From NCBI GenBank assembly GCA_022496185.1, contig WTXG01000002.1, forward strand, positions 310,001 to 374,000: a DNA stretch of 64,000 nucleotides. The letters run 5' to 3'. Both the position numbers and the translations under genes were made by a program. Of the stretch, positions 1-11,973 are shown in pieces; position 1 is the stretch's first letter, and every line of letters starts with the position of its first letter. The notes under the pieces were generated by a model. That model worked only from the letters and a program-made list of their open reading frames with translations. It had not been told where the DNA came from and ran no database searches. This DNA is from Multifurca ochricompacta (taxonomy: Eukaryota > Basidiomycota > Agaricomycetes > Russulales > Russulaceae).

Positions 1-878
1 CTTAAAAACTTCGATCAAGTGGTAGAGCATAGCAAGGTAGACTGATATTTCCGTGGTGATCTCTTCCATTAGATCAAACTTTTCTTCAGCGCTGAGCTGT
101 ATGCGTGCTACATCGGCATCGGAGAGAGACCTAAACTAAAGTCAGAGAGTATCCGAAAAACAATCAGAAAGACGATCTAACCCGAGAAGATCGTGCTTTG
201 AACTCGCGATCTTCATAGCTTCCACAATGTTGCTCAAGCCATTCGCGTCACGTACAACCTTGCAATTCTCAAAAATCCAGTGTAGTTGATGCTCGGGTGA
301 TGTAGTTTCAGCAAATGTGCCTGCCAAACATGAATGTAAGTAATGTGCACGCTACAAAGACGCACTCACAGACCTTGCAATATGTACAGCAGTCTGCGCG
401 CATTTGTGAACCTAATCTCGACATCTTTATGCTCTAGGCTCTCAAGGAGAAGCTCAACATGAGCTCTGCGCTTTGGTAATGGACACTTGGTCCACTCTTT
501 CCGCAAAGCATTATTAATCTGGAAGACGCGCGTGGATAGGAGGATGCACTTACCTCCTTGAAAGGAGCCCTCCCAAGCCTTTAGGTTTTCAGCGGCTTGG
601 GACATTTCCACGTAGGAATAAAATTCCTCTATCTCACTGAGGACGGTGTCTTCGTCATCGTATTTAAAGTCATAATAGCATTGCTGGGTGAGAGAGGTAT
701 TATGACGAATGATCGCTTTGTAGCGATAGCAGTGTACGCGCCTTTGGCTTTGGAGCGGAGTTGACCATTGCCTTGAGCTGGCCAAGAGTGATTGAATCTA
801 AATCATTGCTCTACAAAAATAACATAAAATGAGATATGAAGTAGATGTTTGCGCGTGCGTGTCAGTGAGACTGACCAT
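1..878 (-). CDS. far11: Far11/STRIP family protein (STRIPAK subunit), 5' part
   Basis: N-terminal part of a striatin-interacting (N1221-domain) protein, a scaffold of the STRIPAK phosphatase-kinase complex that controls cell fusion, polarity and septation signalling in fungi. The frame around 690-550 gives a conserved block with YDFKYDDEDTVL and EEFYSYVEM, then HVELLLESLEHKDVEIRF and LLYILQG, followed after an intron by GTFAETTSPEHQL; together these are the N1221 signature. The start is inferred at 876-878: an ATG followed directly by an intron donor, then an exon at about 812 reading SNDLDSITLGQLKAMV. The intron at 684-741 needs a GC donor to keep the frame. The 3' two thirds lie beyond the left edge. 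It diverges from the cyclin-fold gene at 1378. The family call is strong; the start is an inference. Confidence 0.85.
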
Positions 879-1377
879 GATGGTGAACAGAAACAAAGAG
901 GCAGAGAGAATAGGTTTTACCTAATTTGGGCAGCGTGTACAATTTTTTGCCACACGGAAGTTTCAAAAGAGGTTTGTGTGTCCTCCGGATCTCGCCTCCT
1001 TCACCTTGTCTGGGTGTTGGTCTCTCCCTCCATTTCCCTTCCTTTCTCTTCCCCTTTACCTCCAACCACAACCACTGCCAGTTCCTCACCCTTTGCTTGA
1101 GAATTCTGGCGTCATTTTAAACCGACCCAAACTCACAGGGACGGACCACAAAAAGGCACGCCTTCGCTGCGCGTTCGCCGTTTCGTTGACTCTGCTTCTT
1201 TCCCCATCCCTTTCTTTCTTTCTACTCAACTTTTATTTTACGACTTGTATCACGATTTCACTTTCTTCTAAGCCAGCTTTGGCTTGACCTTCTTGGGCCC
1301 TCGCATCACCGTCAGCTCCCCAACAACTTTCGGCATCGCGGGCACCACTTTTCGCCACTTTTTCCCCCAGCGTGCAG
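879..1377. promoter_or_regulatory. divergent intergenic region between far11 and cyclin-like gene A
   Basis: About 500 bp between two divergent starts. It holds pyrimidine-rich stretches on the + strand (1010-1070, 1180-1270), typical of fungal promoters and 5' UTRs. The open frames here are low-complexity and match no family I recognise. Confidence 0.5.
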
Positions 1378-3821
1378 ATGCCCGTTCCCGTTCCTCAATA
1401 TTCTCGACCCCCTGCACACCCAGTCATAAAGCAAGACCATCATTCTGGCGACCTGAACACCTCTCAATCTTCGGCATTCCTGAACCTGACTCAGCCCCTC
1501 CCCCTCCCACCTCCCGGTCCGCCCCCGTCATTCGGCACCAGGGAAGAGTGGATCAGCTCCCTGCCGCTGTGGCGCCGTAACAAACCGCGTCGCATCTGGG
1601 AGGAGGAAGATTTACAGCTTCCCACCAATCCTGACATGCAGGATTTTTCTAGCGGGTTGATTCGTGCGGGAAACGCACAAATCATTAAAGGAGATCGCGC
1701 GCAAGCGTGTATTCCGCCCCTTTTAACTCTCTTCCGGGTTGAACAGCCCCCTCCTCTCAACTCTTACAGGAGCCTGATGAGGACATGGACGACGACATAG
1801 GTTCTGGCACCCTTGACTATGACATAGAAAGCCAATGGAGTGGTGTTACTTCCCGTTCTGAGGATGTTGCCAGGATGGAAATTGAAACAGCCTACAACCA
1901 CCATCATCCTTTTCCTACTATCGAAGTCGGCGCTAACCATCCCAGTGATGTCCTCCCTCAACGCCGTTCTCAGTTTGATGACTCATGCTCTCCTACACCC
2001 GAAGGCAGGTCCCCAGAACCCGTCGCTGATGAAGATCCGGCTTCCAGTCCCCTCGGCCCGATCACTCCTTTCGGTGTTTTCGTTGACCGTGCTGTGGCTG
2101 CTTCCCGCTTTTCAGATGGCCCTAAGATTGCTCTTCCTACTGCCACTGCTTTTAGCCACCATTCCCCTTACGATATTCAGTACGGTGCTCCGCCACCTGT
2201 CGCCAACCTTCAGTATGAAGCCGCCGGCCAACAGCCAGAACTAGCTGTCCCGACGGGCCCGGACATGGTTTCAGTGCCATCTGTCACACTCTCATACAAG
2301 AATGTTACGGATCCGCTTGCTGAGTGGGTGGCTGCATTCATCTGGAAAGTCTGCACGACTGGCATGAGTCTGAACACGCAGTACACGTACGTTTATCCGG
2401 CTTCAATCCCCCTTTGCACACCTCACATCATTCACAGGGGTGGTTCTATCCAGCACCATTCCCCTCTTCCGCCTGTGTTTTTGGCTAATTCCATCCGTTC
2501 ACTCTTGCTGTCTACTCTACTGCAGCCCTCCGCTGTCCTCTTGGCCGTCTGGTATATCATTCGCCTTCCCGTTCGTTTTGGGCGTGTGTCTCTCAGACCT
2601 GATGCTGTAAAAGAAGTACGCTTCAGGCTAGAACTTTTTGGTCTCGGGGAAGGCAGGATTCGAGCACCATTCAAGCCACTGAAACTCATGCTCCATTCCG
2701 TCTTGTCCTCCTCGGATGCATGCTTGCAAACAAGTGGTTGGACGATCATACGTTTTCGAACAAGACTTGGTACGCGCTATGTTCATCGCCTCGGCTCCAA
2801 CACTAATTCACCCTTTAGGCACACCATTTCGGGCGTTCCGATCCAGTCCTTAAACAGACTCGAGTCCCTTGCTCTTGATATATTTTCCTACGACCTTTCC
2901 ATAACACCGCACGAGTGGAACGATTGGCTTGAACATGTCCTGTCATACCATAAGTCGCTTTCTTCGGCGCCTAAACCCCAGTTGATATCGCGTCCATCCT
3001 CTAACCCCCACTTCGTCGTGCGCAAAATGATAGAGGACCTGGTCGAGACTGCCATTTCCAGTGGTGCATCCCGGTCTTGCGGTGACTCGTCTTGCCTCAA
3101 GTCTCATCCCCAGCCAGTGTTCCTGGGCCTTGAGGAGAGGCGTCGCGAGAGATTGGATCCGACCACTACAGAAACCGGTTTCGAAGCGTTGGAAATTGAC
3201 CTGGATGAAGATGGACCACTTCGGGAAGAGTATATGCCAAGGCGACGCGCCAGTAGGAACGACTCGTTCCGTGATGATAATGGCAATGTCGCTCTTGGCG
3301 TCCCTTTTAGATCGGACAAGTGTATTGAGTGGGAGCGCCCGCTAGAAATGCAAAGAGGATTACCACCACCAGCCAAGTGGAGCCCGGCTGCGGACGAGCC
3401 GCTGCGACGTGATGGGACTAGGGAGGCAACCCACTATATGGCAATCCAGGCGCCGCCGGTCCCTCCACTGTTGGCGATGCCTCCATACCCATCAAACAGT
3501 CATGGCCTAGCCTATGCACCCGGATGGGGTGCCGGAGCTCGGGCTTTCCACCTTCCGCCTCCCCCGATGTTTGGCCAACCCTATGACCATAACCATAACC
3601 ATGTACGGTCGATCTCGGTCATCGATGGTAGACACTGCAGGTCACAATCTCACACACGCTTCGAGTATTCGTGCAGTTCAAGTGCCCCAAAGGTACCCTA
3701 CCAATTTCCCGAACTGTGTTGGACTGGTCCCGAACAGTACGGCTACGACGTTGCATATGGCCAGGGCTTTGGACACAGGCTCGTTTTTCCCCAGTATGGG
3801 CCACACTGGGCCGGTCACTGA
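1378..3821 (+). CDS. cyclin-fold protein A (PCL/Pho80-like, basidiomycete family)
   Basis: Likely regulatory cyclin or cyclin-fold protein. From the ATG at 1378 the N-terminus has the family motif REEWISSLPLWRRNKPRR (about 1540-1595) and then IKGDRAQACIPPLLTL. The cyclin core follows: LLSTLLQPSAVLLAVWYI, then LLGCMLANKWLDDHTF in a shifted frame, then after an intron at about 2769-2819 HTISGVPIQSLNRLESLAL and FSYDLSITPHEW. The C-terminal third is Pro/Gly/His-rich and disordered. Another intron runs at about 2389-2438. Two places need a one-base frame change: the C5 at 1747-1751, and the T5 or G4 at 2635-2649; otherwise very short introns (32 and 16 nt) would be needed. The gene is a paralogue of 9104-11501 and shares its intron position after the KTW/RTW motif. 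The partner kinase is unknown. Confidence 0.8.
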
Positions 3822-4954
3822 TTTCGCCTGAACTTCTGTTCTGCTGTTATTGTACGTCATCTCGGTTTTTGACATCGGCATTTATCAGTTTCGTCACCTG
3901 TCACATATTCGCATCGTTCTCTCCTCCTGGCTTCCGTTTCATTTCAAGACACGAAGGCGACCAGCTGAAACTACCCTGCGCTAGCTGCAATAGACGATTC
4001 AGTTCTGTTCACACCTTCCCGTCCGTTCTCGTCGTACTCTTTTACTCTGCTCGCCCCATCCGTAATAGCTTATTGGGCTCTCATCCATCCACCACCACTT
4101 CGGGGACATATCCATGCTGTCCTTTGGCCCGGCTCTTTCACATCCAGTCTCACTTTAACATCATCTCTCAGGTCATATTTATATTTTCCCTTTACCGCGC
4201 GACTCCGCTCCTTAGCCCACATGGTCGACGCCTACTTGCCTTCCGCTCCTTTGCAGGCGTCATTCGTCCAGACTTGTAGCCGCCTCTCACACCATGGTCC
4301 CGGCACAGCGCTGTTGTATGTGGTCTCCATTGGACGTCCATCGTCGATGTTAGTATGTCGCATTCCCCTGTTGATGTGTTTCGTCGCGTATCCTCGCATT
4401 CTCACACCTTCGATACGTGACTGTTATCGCCCTCAAACTCTCCTACCGTCTAATAGCGATCCGTCTATCTCGCACAACCTCCCATTTGGTATTGGTTGTT
4501 CGCTATTTCTCTTTTTCTATTTTCTCCGTTCATCTCTCGCCTTCCTTCATAAAAAAAAAAAAAACGCTCACAGAAACCTTCCTATTAAATGATGAACAAA
4601 AAGCGAATATTTCCCCTACGCTTTGACATCCTTACCTCCATCCAATCCTTTTACCACTTTGCCCTCCTTACCCGATTTTCTGTCACGGCTTTACGATACG
4701 CCCATCTGTTCGCTTGCCGGTGATGTTGCTTCCCCCGTCGAGTCACCGGTACGTATGAGTTCTATACGGTTGTCCTTTTGTAAGTGTCGAGCCCTGTGCT
4801 CTGCTGTCACAGAATGGATTACAATTATGGCCGCCATGCGTATGATCATTGCTGTGGGACGGAGAGTACAATGTACAACTGAATCGTTCGGAAAGGAACT
4901 ACATGAACCAATTTACTGCTTGATCTGTTTAGCTTCTTCATTTCCACATCACCA
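3822..4954. other. convergent intergenic region, no gene seen
   Basis: About 1.1 kb between the stop of cyclin-like gene A and the stop of UBA1. It is T/C-rich on the + strand and has an A14 run ending at 4564. Open frames of up to about 200 codons occur but have no recognisable motif and look like chance or 3' UTR. No RNA gene was recognised. Confidence 0.5.
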
Positions 4955-7900
4955 TCATTTGCGCACAACGATGAACGGGACCTGCGCCAATGCAATGCTC
5001 GAAACTGAGGAAGGTCCTGAAGGACAAGAGAGAATACATACTTCAACATCCTCATTCTCCTCATCAGAAGCCATGATCTCCACAACAAAGTGCGTAACGT
5101 GGACGGGAACGGGCTTCTTAGTGACGTGCTCGACGAGTGCGCTAAACTTCATCGGAAGACGCTCCTCATTCTATGATCACGAGTCAATAAGAGTGAAAGT
5201 GAGTCCTTGTGATATCGAGAGCCCTTCCGCCATCCAAAGAAATGACCCACCTTCTTTTTTCCAATGAACGAGCTCCAGAGCATGCTGACACCTTGACTGA
5301 CCATGGATATCTCGAGTTTGTGTTCTTTCTGGAACCAGGTAATTATGTCCTTGAGAGTTGGATCATTCTTGAACTCGAACCGATCCCACAACGTCCACTC
5401 GGTCGTCCCGTACTTGTTCTTCTTGGCCGCAATCGGCTCCGAGAAACCGAAGAAAGGGAGGGCGAGGTTGACGAACCCATTTTTGTAATCCTCGAGCTTG
5501 TTCTTACCGTCGATTACCTACGATTATTGGTCACCTGACCTTGACTTTAAACAGGGAAATTATTTCACCTTGTATAGCTCTAAGCAGACCAAACCGACAA
5601 CTAAGACGTTGTGGTGGCGATCGCAGGAATAATTTTCCCAGCGATTTGTTTGGTCGTGTGTCGATCGGCCGTTGTGATGCTGTAATTCATCGCGCGAAGG
5701 TTGGAAGCGGCGGTAATGAAGTCGATATGATAATTCGTATCATCATCTTTCTCAAACTCAACAGGGTTGAGGCGGAAGCCAGCAAATGACGATGGAGGCG
5801 GCAAGGACTTGACGACCTCGTTAGGATCTGTAGGATCTGAAATATATATTTATATATATATTAGCACAGACAGATACTAGAGAACTTATACCGCTTGTCG
5901 CATTATCCACTGGCTCGTTATCATTTACCTGGATCGTGACCCCGCTCCTAGGAGTGAACTCTGGGACAACTACCGAGTCTGCGACCTTTTTGAATATGGA
6001 AGGGTCAGCCTCTCCGCGTAACCCATAGTTGAATGCGTGGAGGTTTGCAGCGGCGATGACAAATTGGAGATGAGTGGGCTGATGAAAGCTTAGTCGGGGA
6101 GTGCAAAATCAAGCCAAAGTTCATGTTCTCACGTCACTCGAATCGAACGTTAACGGGTCCGGCGCCCGCTTGGGGCTGCTCCAGAACGGTTGTCCATTAC
6201 TCGTCACGGCATCCTTAGGGAGACTGAACAGCAATTGGCGGATAGCGTTGCTGTACTTTTCCTCGAACTGCAAGCGAGCCCAAACGATGCACTCCTCGAA
6301 GGTGATGGGCCTATCTTTGACCAAGTACGAAGCAATCTGCTCAATCTGCTCCTTCTGCTGACCAAAATACTTGAGAGCATTTTCGAGATAGCCTGGTTCG
6401 GAGAGGTAAGAGTTGACAGTTTGAGCGGGCTTCACGAACAGACTATCGAACTCCGTCCGGCTCCACTGTTACGTGCATCAGTCTACGCGCGGTATGATCG
6501 GGGCAGAGGTACCCACTTCGATGCAGTGTTGGATGGCATTTGGAAAGTTCTTCACGGTGCACGAAGGTGTCTCTTTCTCTGGGGGGTCCTGTGATGATGC
6601 ATAGGATTCCGTCAAGTGCGGAAGAACAACTTGTGTATTCCCCTTGGTGCCAAGGGTACCAGATTCCAATAGAGGTTTTTCGAAGAATACACACCGTTGA
6701 TCCATGTATAGACCTATAAAACAAAGTGAACGGCACATCGGCCAAGGAATAGGAACATACGAGCTTTAACATTGTCAAGAGCGTTCGTGACCCCGTCTAT
6801 GCTGTTAAAGAAGGTCCCTCCATAAATGTCTGATCCGAAATGTTAAACTAGACAGTGGAAATTATCAGAGGGCATACTTTCTGTGTCTGGGCCGACAGGG
6901 TCCTGTCGGCTTTCTATGTGCCCCTTGAGATCTGGGTTCATCTCTGCCACAGCAGCTGCAGCAACAACAGATTTAAAGTTGCCCAGGTCCTTTGCGCGGA
7001 ACAAGAATTGGCGGTTGAGATTACTCTTCTCAATAGTATCAAGATCAGTAACGTAAATGGCGCCTTCTGGTCCGGAGCCAAGGCCGATCATGCTCCAGTT
7101 CTTCAACATCTCACAGCCGATAGCTCCAGCCCCAACTAAGAACTGGCGATAGTTGAATATCTTTTCCTGGAAAGCCTTGCCAAACACGGCCACCTGGCCG
7201 TCATACCGAGAGTCAGTGGGTTGGCATTCTGCTTCGCTGGGAAGAGTTGATGGAAGGGATTCGAGGGAGTCAAAATAGGCAAATTGGATGATAGGGTGGA
7301 ACTTCGCGGAGCACGCTTTTAGAACTTCTTGGGCCACCAAACCACCAATTACAGCGTTAACTGGAGCAAGGTTGCCACTAGCTTGATAGGATAGCTCCTT
7401 TAAGACTTTCTCGTCGACATCGGCGTCCAGTTTCTTCGCAAGAGATATTAGTATTGCTGCGTCTTCAGCATTACGAGGGCGAGGGAAGCGTTGCTGCTCA
7501 GAGTAGAACTGCCAGAGAGCCTGGAACCCAGCATGTAACGTGGCTGGGCGGTCAAATTTCGCAAAATCGGTAATCCAAAAATCGGGAGCTTTCAGGGATT
7601 CCCGAAGCGTTTTCTGCGATCAGGTGTGAGTTTCCATCGTAACATGTAGCAAGGGCACGCACAAACTCTAGAACTTTCGGCACCTTCACTTGCGTGAAGA
7701 TTCCACCAGTCTTGTACTCGCCGAACGCAGTCGTGTCGCCGATTGAGAACGTATATGGGCCCTTTACGGACACCTTACGTGGTTCACAACCATTAAGCTC
7801 CACCATTCCTTGGACCTCTGAGAATGTGAGAAAGTCACCATCCTCCAGGCCGTGCCGTGTTTCGTCCAGGCACGTGACAACAGCGTCCTTGTCCTATACA

Positions 7901-8857
7901 CCATTTTTTTTCAGGCGTGGCGTCGAAAGTACCAAGCCAAAGAGGAGCACGCACATTTTCCACAGAAACGATCATTCCGGATAAAGGTTGTTCCCCGGTT
8001 GGATCAACGCATGTGAATTTAGGACCGAAATCATTGAAAGCAAAACTTCATAGTGCTGTGAGCAATGAAAAATATGGATATGATGGTTACGTACCCGAAG
8101 AGCCCATGAGTCCCCGCAGTAATAAAGTGGACGCCATTCTGGTGAGTCCAGTCATTGATTTCTAGCTGTTTCTGCAGAGACGCATTGACTAAGACGACAA
8201 CCTACGGGACGATGTGTCAAGATGATTGAGAAAAGCTTCATGATAGATTACCTGAAAGCCCTTCACGAGGTCAACGGTGATGGGCTGCCCCGCGTTTCCC
8301 CCAAGGCTTCGGACAAAAACATAGGCATTCAGCTCTGCGAGACGTGCGATAGCGGCATCTGCTCTCGACTTGCCGACATCGTCCTCGCGAAGGAAAAACT
8401 AAAAAGTCCTCGGCATGTGAGATCCTATATGTATTTGGAAGATTAAGCTTACTTGTGAACTCAAATCCTGAACTTGAACAGGTTCGGGGTCATATACGGT
8501 CACTGATTTGACGCCTGCGAGAATGATATTCTTGGCTAGACTTCATCATGAGCGTCAGTCTGCGTAACGCGCATAAAAACGCGCACCAATTTCAACGCCG
8601 AGACCGTCCAACCCTACGATTAGGACGTTGGACGCTGCCATACGTTTCATTGCTATGGTGTTTCGTGGGTTAAGTTCAACCACTCATATCAATCCTCACA
8701 CCTTCATGGCCCAATACATATCTGACAAAGAAAAAAGGCCATGATAAGCGAAGTCGCGAGACGTAAACAATGGGACTTGCAATTGGCGGGAGTATAACCC
8801 TTCATCGATTTGCGCTTCATCGACATCCATGAGGGCACCCTGATTCGATACAGACAT
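4955..8857 (-). CDS. UBA1: ubiquitin-activating enzyme E1
   Basis: Adenylates ubiquitin with ATP, loads it on its own cysteine and passes it to E2 enzymes, in cytosol and nucleus. The ATG at 8857 opens [20 protein letters not shown] and a first adenylation half. The second adenylation domain shows the nucleotide loop [12 protein letters not shown] (about 7100-7135) and NLNRQFLFR. The catalytic cysteine lies in [11 protein letters not shown], codon 6559-6561. Next come [18 protein letters not shown], then [19 protein letters not shown] and [18 protein letters not shown] at 5601-5804. The C-terminal ubiquitin-fold domain has [19 protein letters not shown] and ends FIVVRK at 4955. At least eight short introns interrupt it. 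The span fits a protein of about 1,000 residues, usual for Uba1 and too long for Uba2/Uba3. All expected catalytic blocks are present. Confidence 0.95.
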
Positions 8858-9103
8858 CCTTGCGGTCTATGAACAAAAACAGAGAGAAGAGATCTATTGA
8901 TACAGTGGTCGATTGGGAAGAGTTGTTTACTAATTTGAAGTTCTCTCGCCGGGGGCGCAAACGGGTTCCGGACCGTCACGCGTCACGACGCATGCGTGAA
9001 GTAGCGCGCGAGACACCAGACTAGACTCAGACTCAGCAGTGATTTACAACAATGGCTGTGTAAAACAGGAGGACCGCAGATCGTAAGGTTAACTATAGTC
9101 TAC
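8858..9103. promoter_or_regulatory. UBA1 upstream region
   Basis: About 245 bp between the UBA1 start and the 3' end of cyclin-like gene B on the same strand, so it must hold both the UBA1 promoter and the 3' end of gene B. No specific site was recognised. Confidence 0.4.
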
Positions 9104-11501
9104 TCAATCACGATTGAACTTGGCTCGCAGTGTGGAGCCCGAGTTGTACAAGTAGTGATTTCCACCTCCCTGTGCGAGATTCACGGGATACGGGAGATTC
9201 AATGTCCAATCTGAAGGCGTCTGCTGTCCATTTATAACAGAAGGGAATTGGCTGTGCATACTGACAACACAAACGCGTTAAACAGATAAGAAAAGATAAG
9301 AGGAGACGAGAGCTCACTAGACAACAATGCGCGTAGGTTGCCGCAAGTGGTCGTGTAGGTAGAGGCATTACTTGGGAAGTTACCAAGATCGGGGCGGTAA
9401 ACATCCACGCCAAAGGCAGAGCCACTATAACATTCGCCACGCCATGAAATCACATTCGCGCCTCCTCAAGGAACGCAACAAGCGACCACGGCAACGACTC
9501 GGATGAAGAACGTTCAGAGGGCTAGTGATGAGATAAATTGAAGAAAAGTGGTGTGTTCGAGGCTGTCGCGACAGGGTAGTGATCGGGGAGCATAATCGGG
9601 CGTGTGGATGACAGGCAAACAGGAAATTTGCAGGACAAGTTGCAGGCATAAGACACAAAGCCGAGCCAGGACAAGCGGTGATGTGGCTCAAAATGAACTA
9701 ACCGTGGGTCTCACGCCAGGCCAAGGCTTCATATATCCTGGTACAGTGAATGTGCTCCTTTCTTGAGATGAAGAAAAGCCTTGTGTGAGTGGCTGCGAGC
9801 TTAAGGGCATCGAGAAAGAGAATGTAGGGTTATTGGGGCTAGCCGACGATGTAGCAAGGCAGTTCCCCTCATCGGTGATCCGAGAAAGCTGTAACTCTAG
9901 AAAACTTGGCTCTGGTGTTCCACGAATCCCTGACCGCGAGGACGCCCTGACGACATCCTTCAAGGAGGTTGTGATGAGAGCATGGGATAAAGGCGAGGTG
10001 TCGATAGTCATCAATGGATCATTTCCCAAAGAAGAATGCCAAGATGTGAGGTGTCCCAACCACATCTGCCATTCGTTGCCAGACACTCGTAAGTTATATT
10101 CCAGAACACCCATGGCCGCAACTTCAAGATTACGCAAGACAGCTTTTGGAATGCCGGTAATATCATGCCTAAGACGGCTGTTCATAGAGCACGAGGAAGA
10201 ACAGGTAGAGTTTGCGTACCAGGTTCTGAGTTGGAATGTCTGATCATTTACCCATTTGTCCGCCAGCATAATACCCGCTGTGAATACCCTCATCATATAG
10301 TCTTCGATCAGAGAGGCGCTGCCATTTTTAAGGGAATCCCGGAAACGTGACCTTGCGGTGTCCTGGGCGTATACAACCGTTTGGGGCGATATAGGAAGTC
10401 GAAAGATGTACCACAAAGCGAGGAATACCGCGGAATGGGGGACAGCCGTCGCAACCAAGATGCGATGAATGAGCTGCCGAGTGGACTGGAAAGCTGTCAT
10501 AGATTTCCAGAGAGGCAGTCGACTAAACGGACAAGATATTCGGTGCTACGTTAAGCGGTGAGGTCCGGGAAAGAACGTACTCGATTGCTCCATCCTGTGG
10601 CAAGCGGCCTCCCTCCACAAGCGCGAAGAGATAGATAGTAATCCAGTCTGCCATGGCACGAAAGGCCCTCCTTCCGGCGTCACATGTCTCAGATAGACTA
10701 CGAGCTCTGATTGGGTGATCAGTCTCAACTGCCCACTTGCGAATATAAGAAGCAGCTGTGACAGGGAGGGCGGTTGTGTTCACGCGCCACCCGCGAGCAG
10801 CTTCTGGTTCTGGTCCTCTCGCGATCATTCCCACTCCCCGATCAGCGGGAGACACTCTGTCGTCATAGGGGCGATATGACGCGTGTGCTATCGCTACATC
10901 CCGAGACTTGAGGTCCGAAGAGGTGTCTTGGGAAGCTCCCTGAAATTTAGCCGCACGCAGTCATGTGAGCTTTTTACTGGCACTGGCAGGATTCGGCAGA
11001 GACCGTGAGTAGACTTACCTGATGAGCTGATGATTCGACGTGATTGAACGCAGCCGTGGTGCTTTGACGGTCAGAGAATGCCCTCGCTGGCACTTTGTTG
11101 GCAGCCATTGTGGCGAAATGAAACTCAGGAGGAGGTTTAGACCCTTGTCGGCCGGGCAGTTCCTTGACATTTATACCAAATGAGGGGTCCAACTGAAGAA
11201 GGCGTGGATAATCGACACCGCGCTCGTACGTTCCAACCGGATGAGCACTTCGTGGGGCCGAGCTCCATAAGCCCTTCACTTCAGTGTGTAGCCGTTGAAC
11301 GTTGTTTGCCAGCAAACGCATGAGACGAGGATCGGAGAAATCAGTTGGAGCGTCCATCCATTCCTTGGGAAGGAAGGTGGGAGGTTGTTCAGAGGAATAA
11401 ATACCATGGGAGGAATCGCGAGAGGTATAAATGGACTTGCACCCGTCCCAGCCATGCTCTGGTCCCTGCACAGTCGTGTGAATGAATGATGTGGAGGCCA
11501 T
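9104..11501 (-). CDS. cyclin-fold protein B, paralogue of cyclin-like gene A
   Basis: Cyclin-fold protein of the same basidiomycete family as 1378-3821 but more diverged. Exon 1 starts at the ATG at 11501 (MASTSFIHTTVQG) and ends at about 11018 in SSAHQ. Exon 2 (about 10940-10580) carries CDAGRRAFRAMADWITIYLF. Exon 3 has RQLIHRILVATAVPHSAVFL and LALWYIFRLPISP, then IMLADKWVNDQTFQLRTW, an intron, and ITGIPKAVLRNLEVAAMGVL. It lacks the REEWISSLPLWRR motif of gene A. The intron after RTW sits at the same residue and phase as in gene A. The 3' end is uncertain: after about 9708 there is probably one long intron, and the last exon is readable in two frames ending at 9104 or 9108. The first exons and core are secure; the C-terminus is not. 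Confidence 0.75.
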
Positions 11502-11973
11502 TGACCCAGTAAGAGTCGTGAAAGGGTCTGGAACGTGACGGAAGGTGGAATGTGGCTGGTTATTACAGCCCTTCCCTAGATGGAACAGCCAGGTAGTGAA
11601 ATGCGATGCAAAGGAATCTTAGGGTTCCTATAGCAAGAGAGCAGTTTTGCAGGTTTTGAGTAGTAAGAGAGAGGATGAAAGGATGAACGGCAATTGGAGG
11701 CTTATATGAAGTAGACGCCCTAACTGCGAGCCATCGGCGCTGGCACAGGGACCACGAGGATGTCATGGATGCGCCTGGAAGATCACACGTGCAACCGAAA
11801 TTATAACCGCCAAACACGCAGCTAAACTGTGATCCGATAGAAACCTCTGCAAGGAACTATGGCCCACCATGTTTCAAAAATCACATTTCCAGAAGGACGG
11901 TTGGTACAAGCATCTTCAGAAGTTGGGCCAACGTGTAGTTACTGACCACACTTATAAATTAAGATATGAATGA
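11502..11973. other. intergenic region, no gene seen
   Basis: About 470 bp between the start of cyclin-like gene B and the stop of Cactin, both on the minus strand. One open frame of 84 codons lacks recognisable features. It probably holds the gene B promoter and Cactin 3' UTR. Confidence 0.45.

Noticed and set aside
2641..2656. 16-nt GT...AG segment in cyclin-like gene A as an intron
   Set aside because: Too short for spliceosomal removal; a one-base homopolymer error explains the frame change better.
1785..3821. Reading 1785-3821 as one uninterrupted 678-residue protein
   Set aside because: The frame runs through at least two introns and misses the cyclin core LLGCMLANKWLDDHTF, which is in another frame.
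3671..4279. 202-codon + strand open frame at the end of cyclin-like gene A
   Set aside because: Overlaps the true C-terminus in another frame and continues into the 3' UTR; composition is low-complexity and no family fits.
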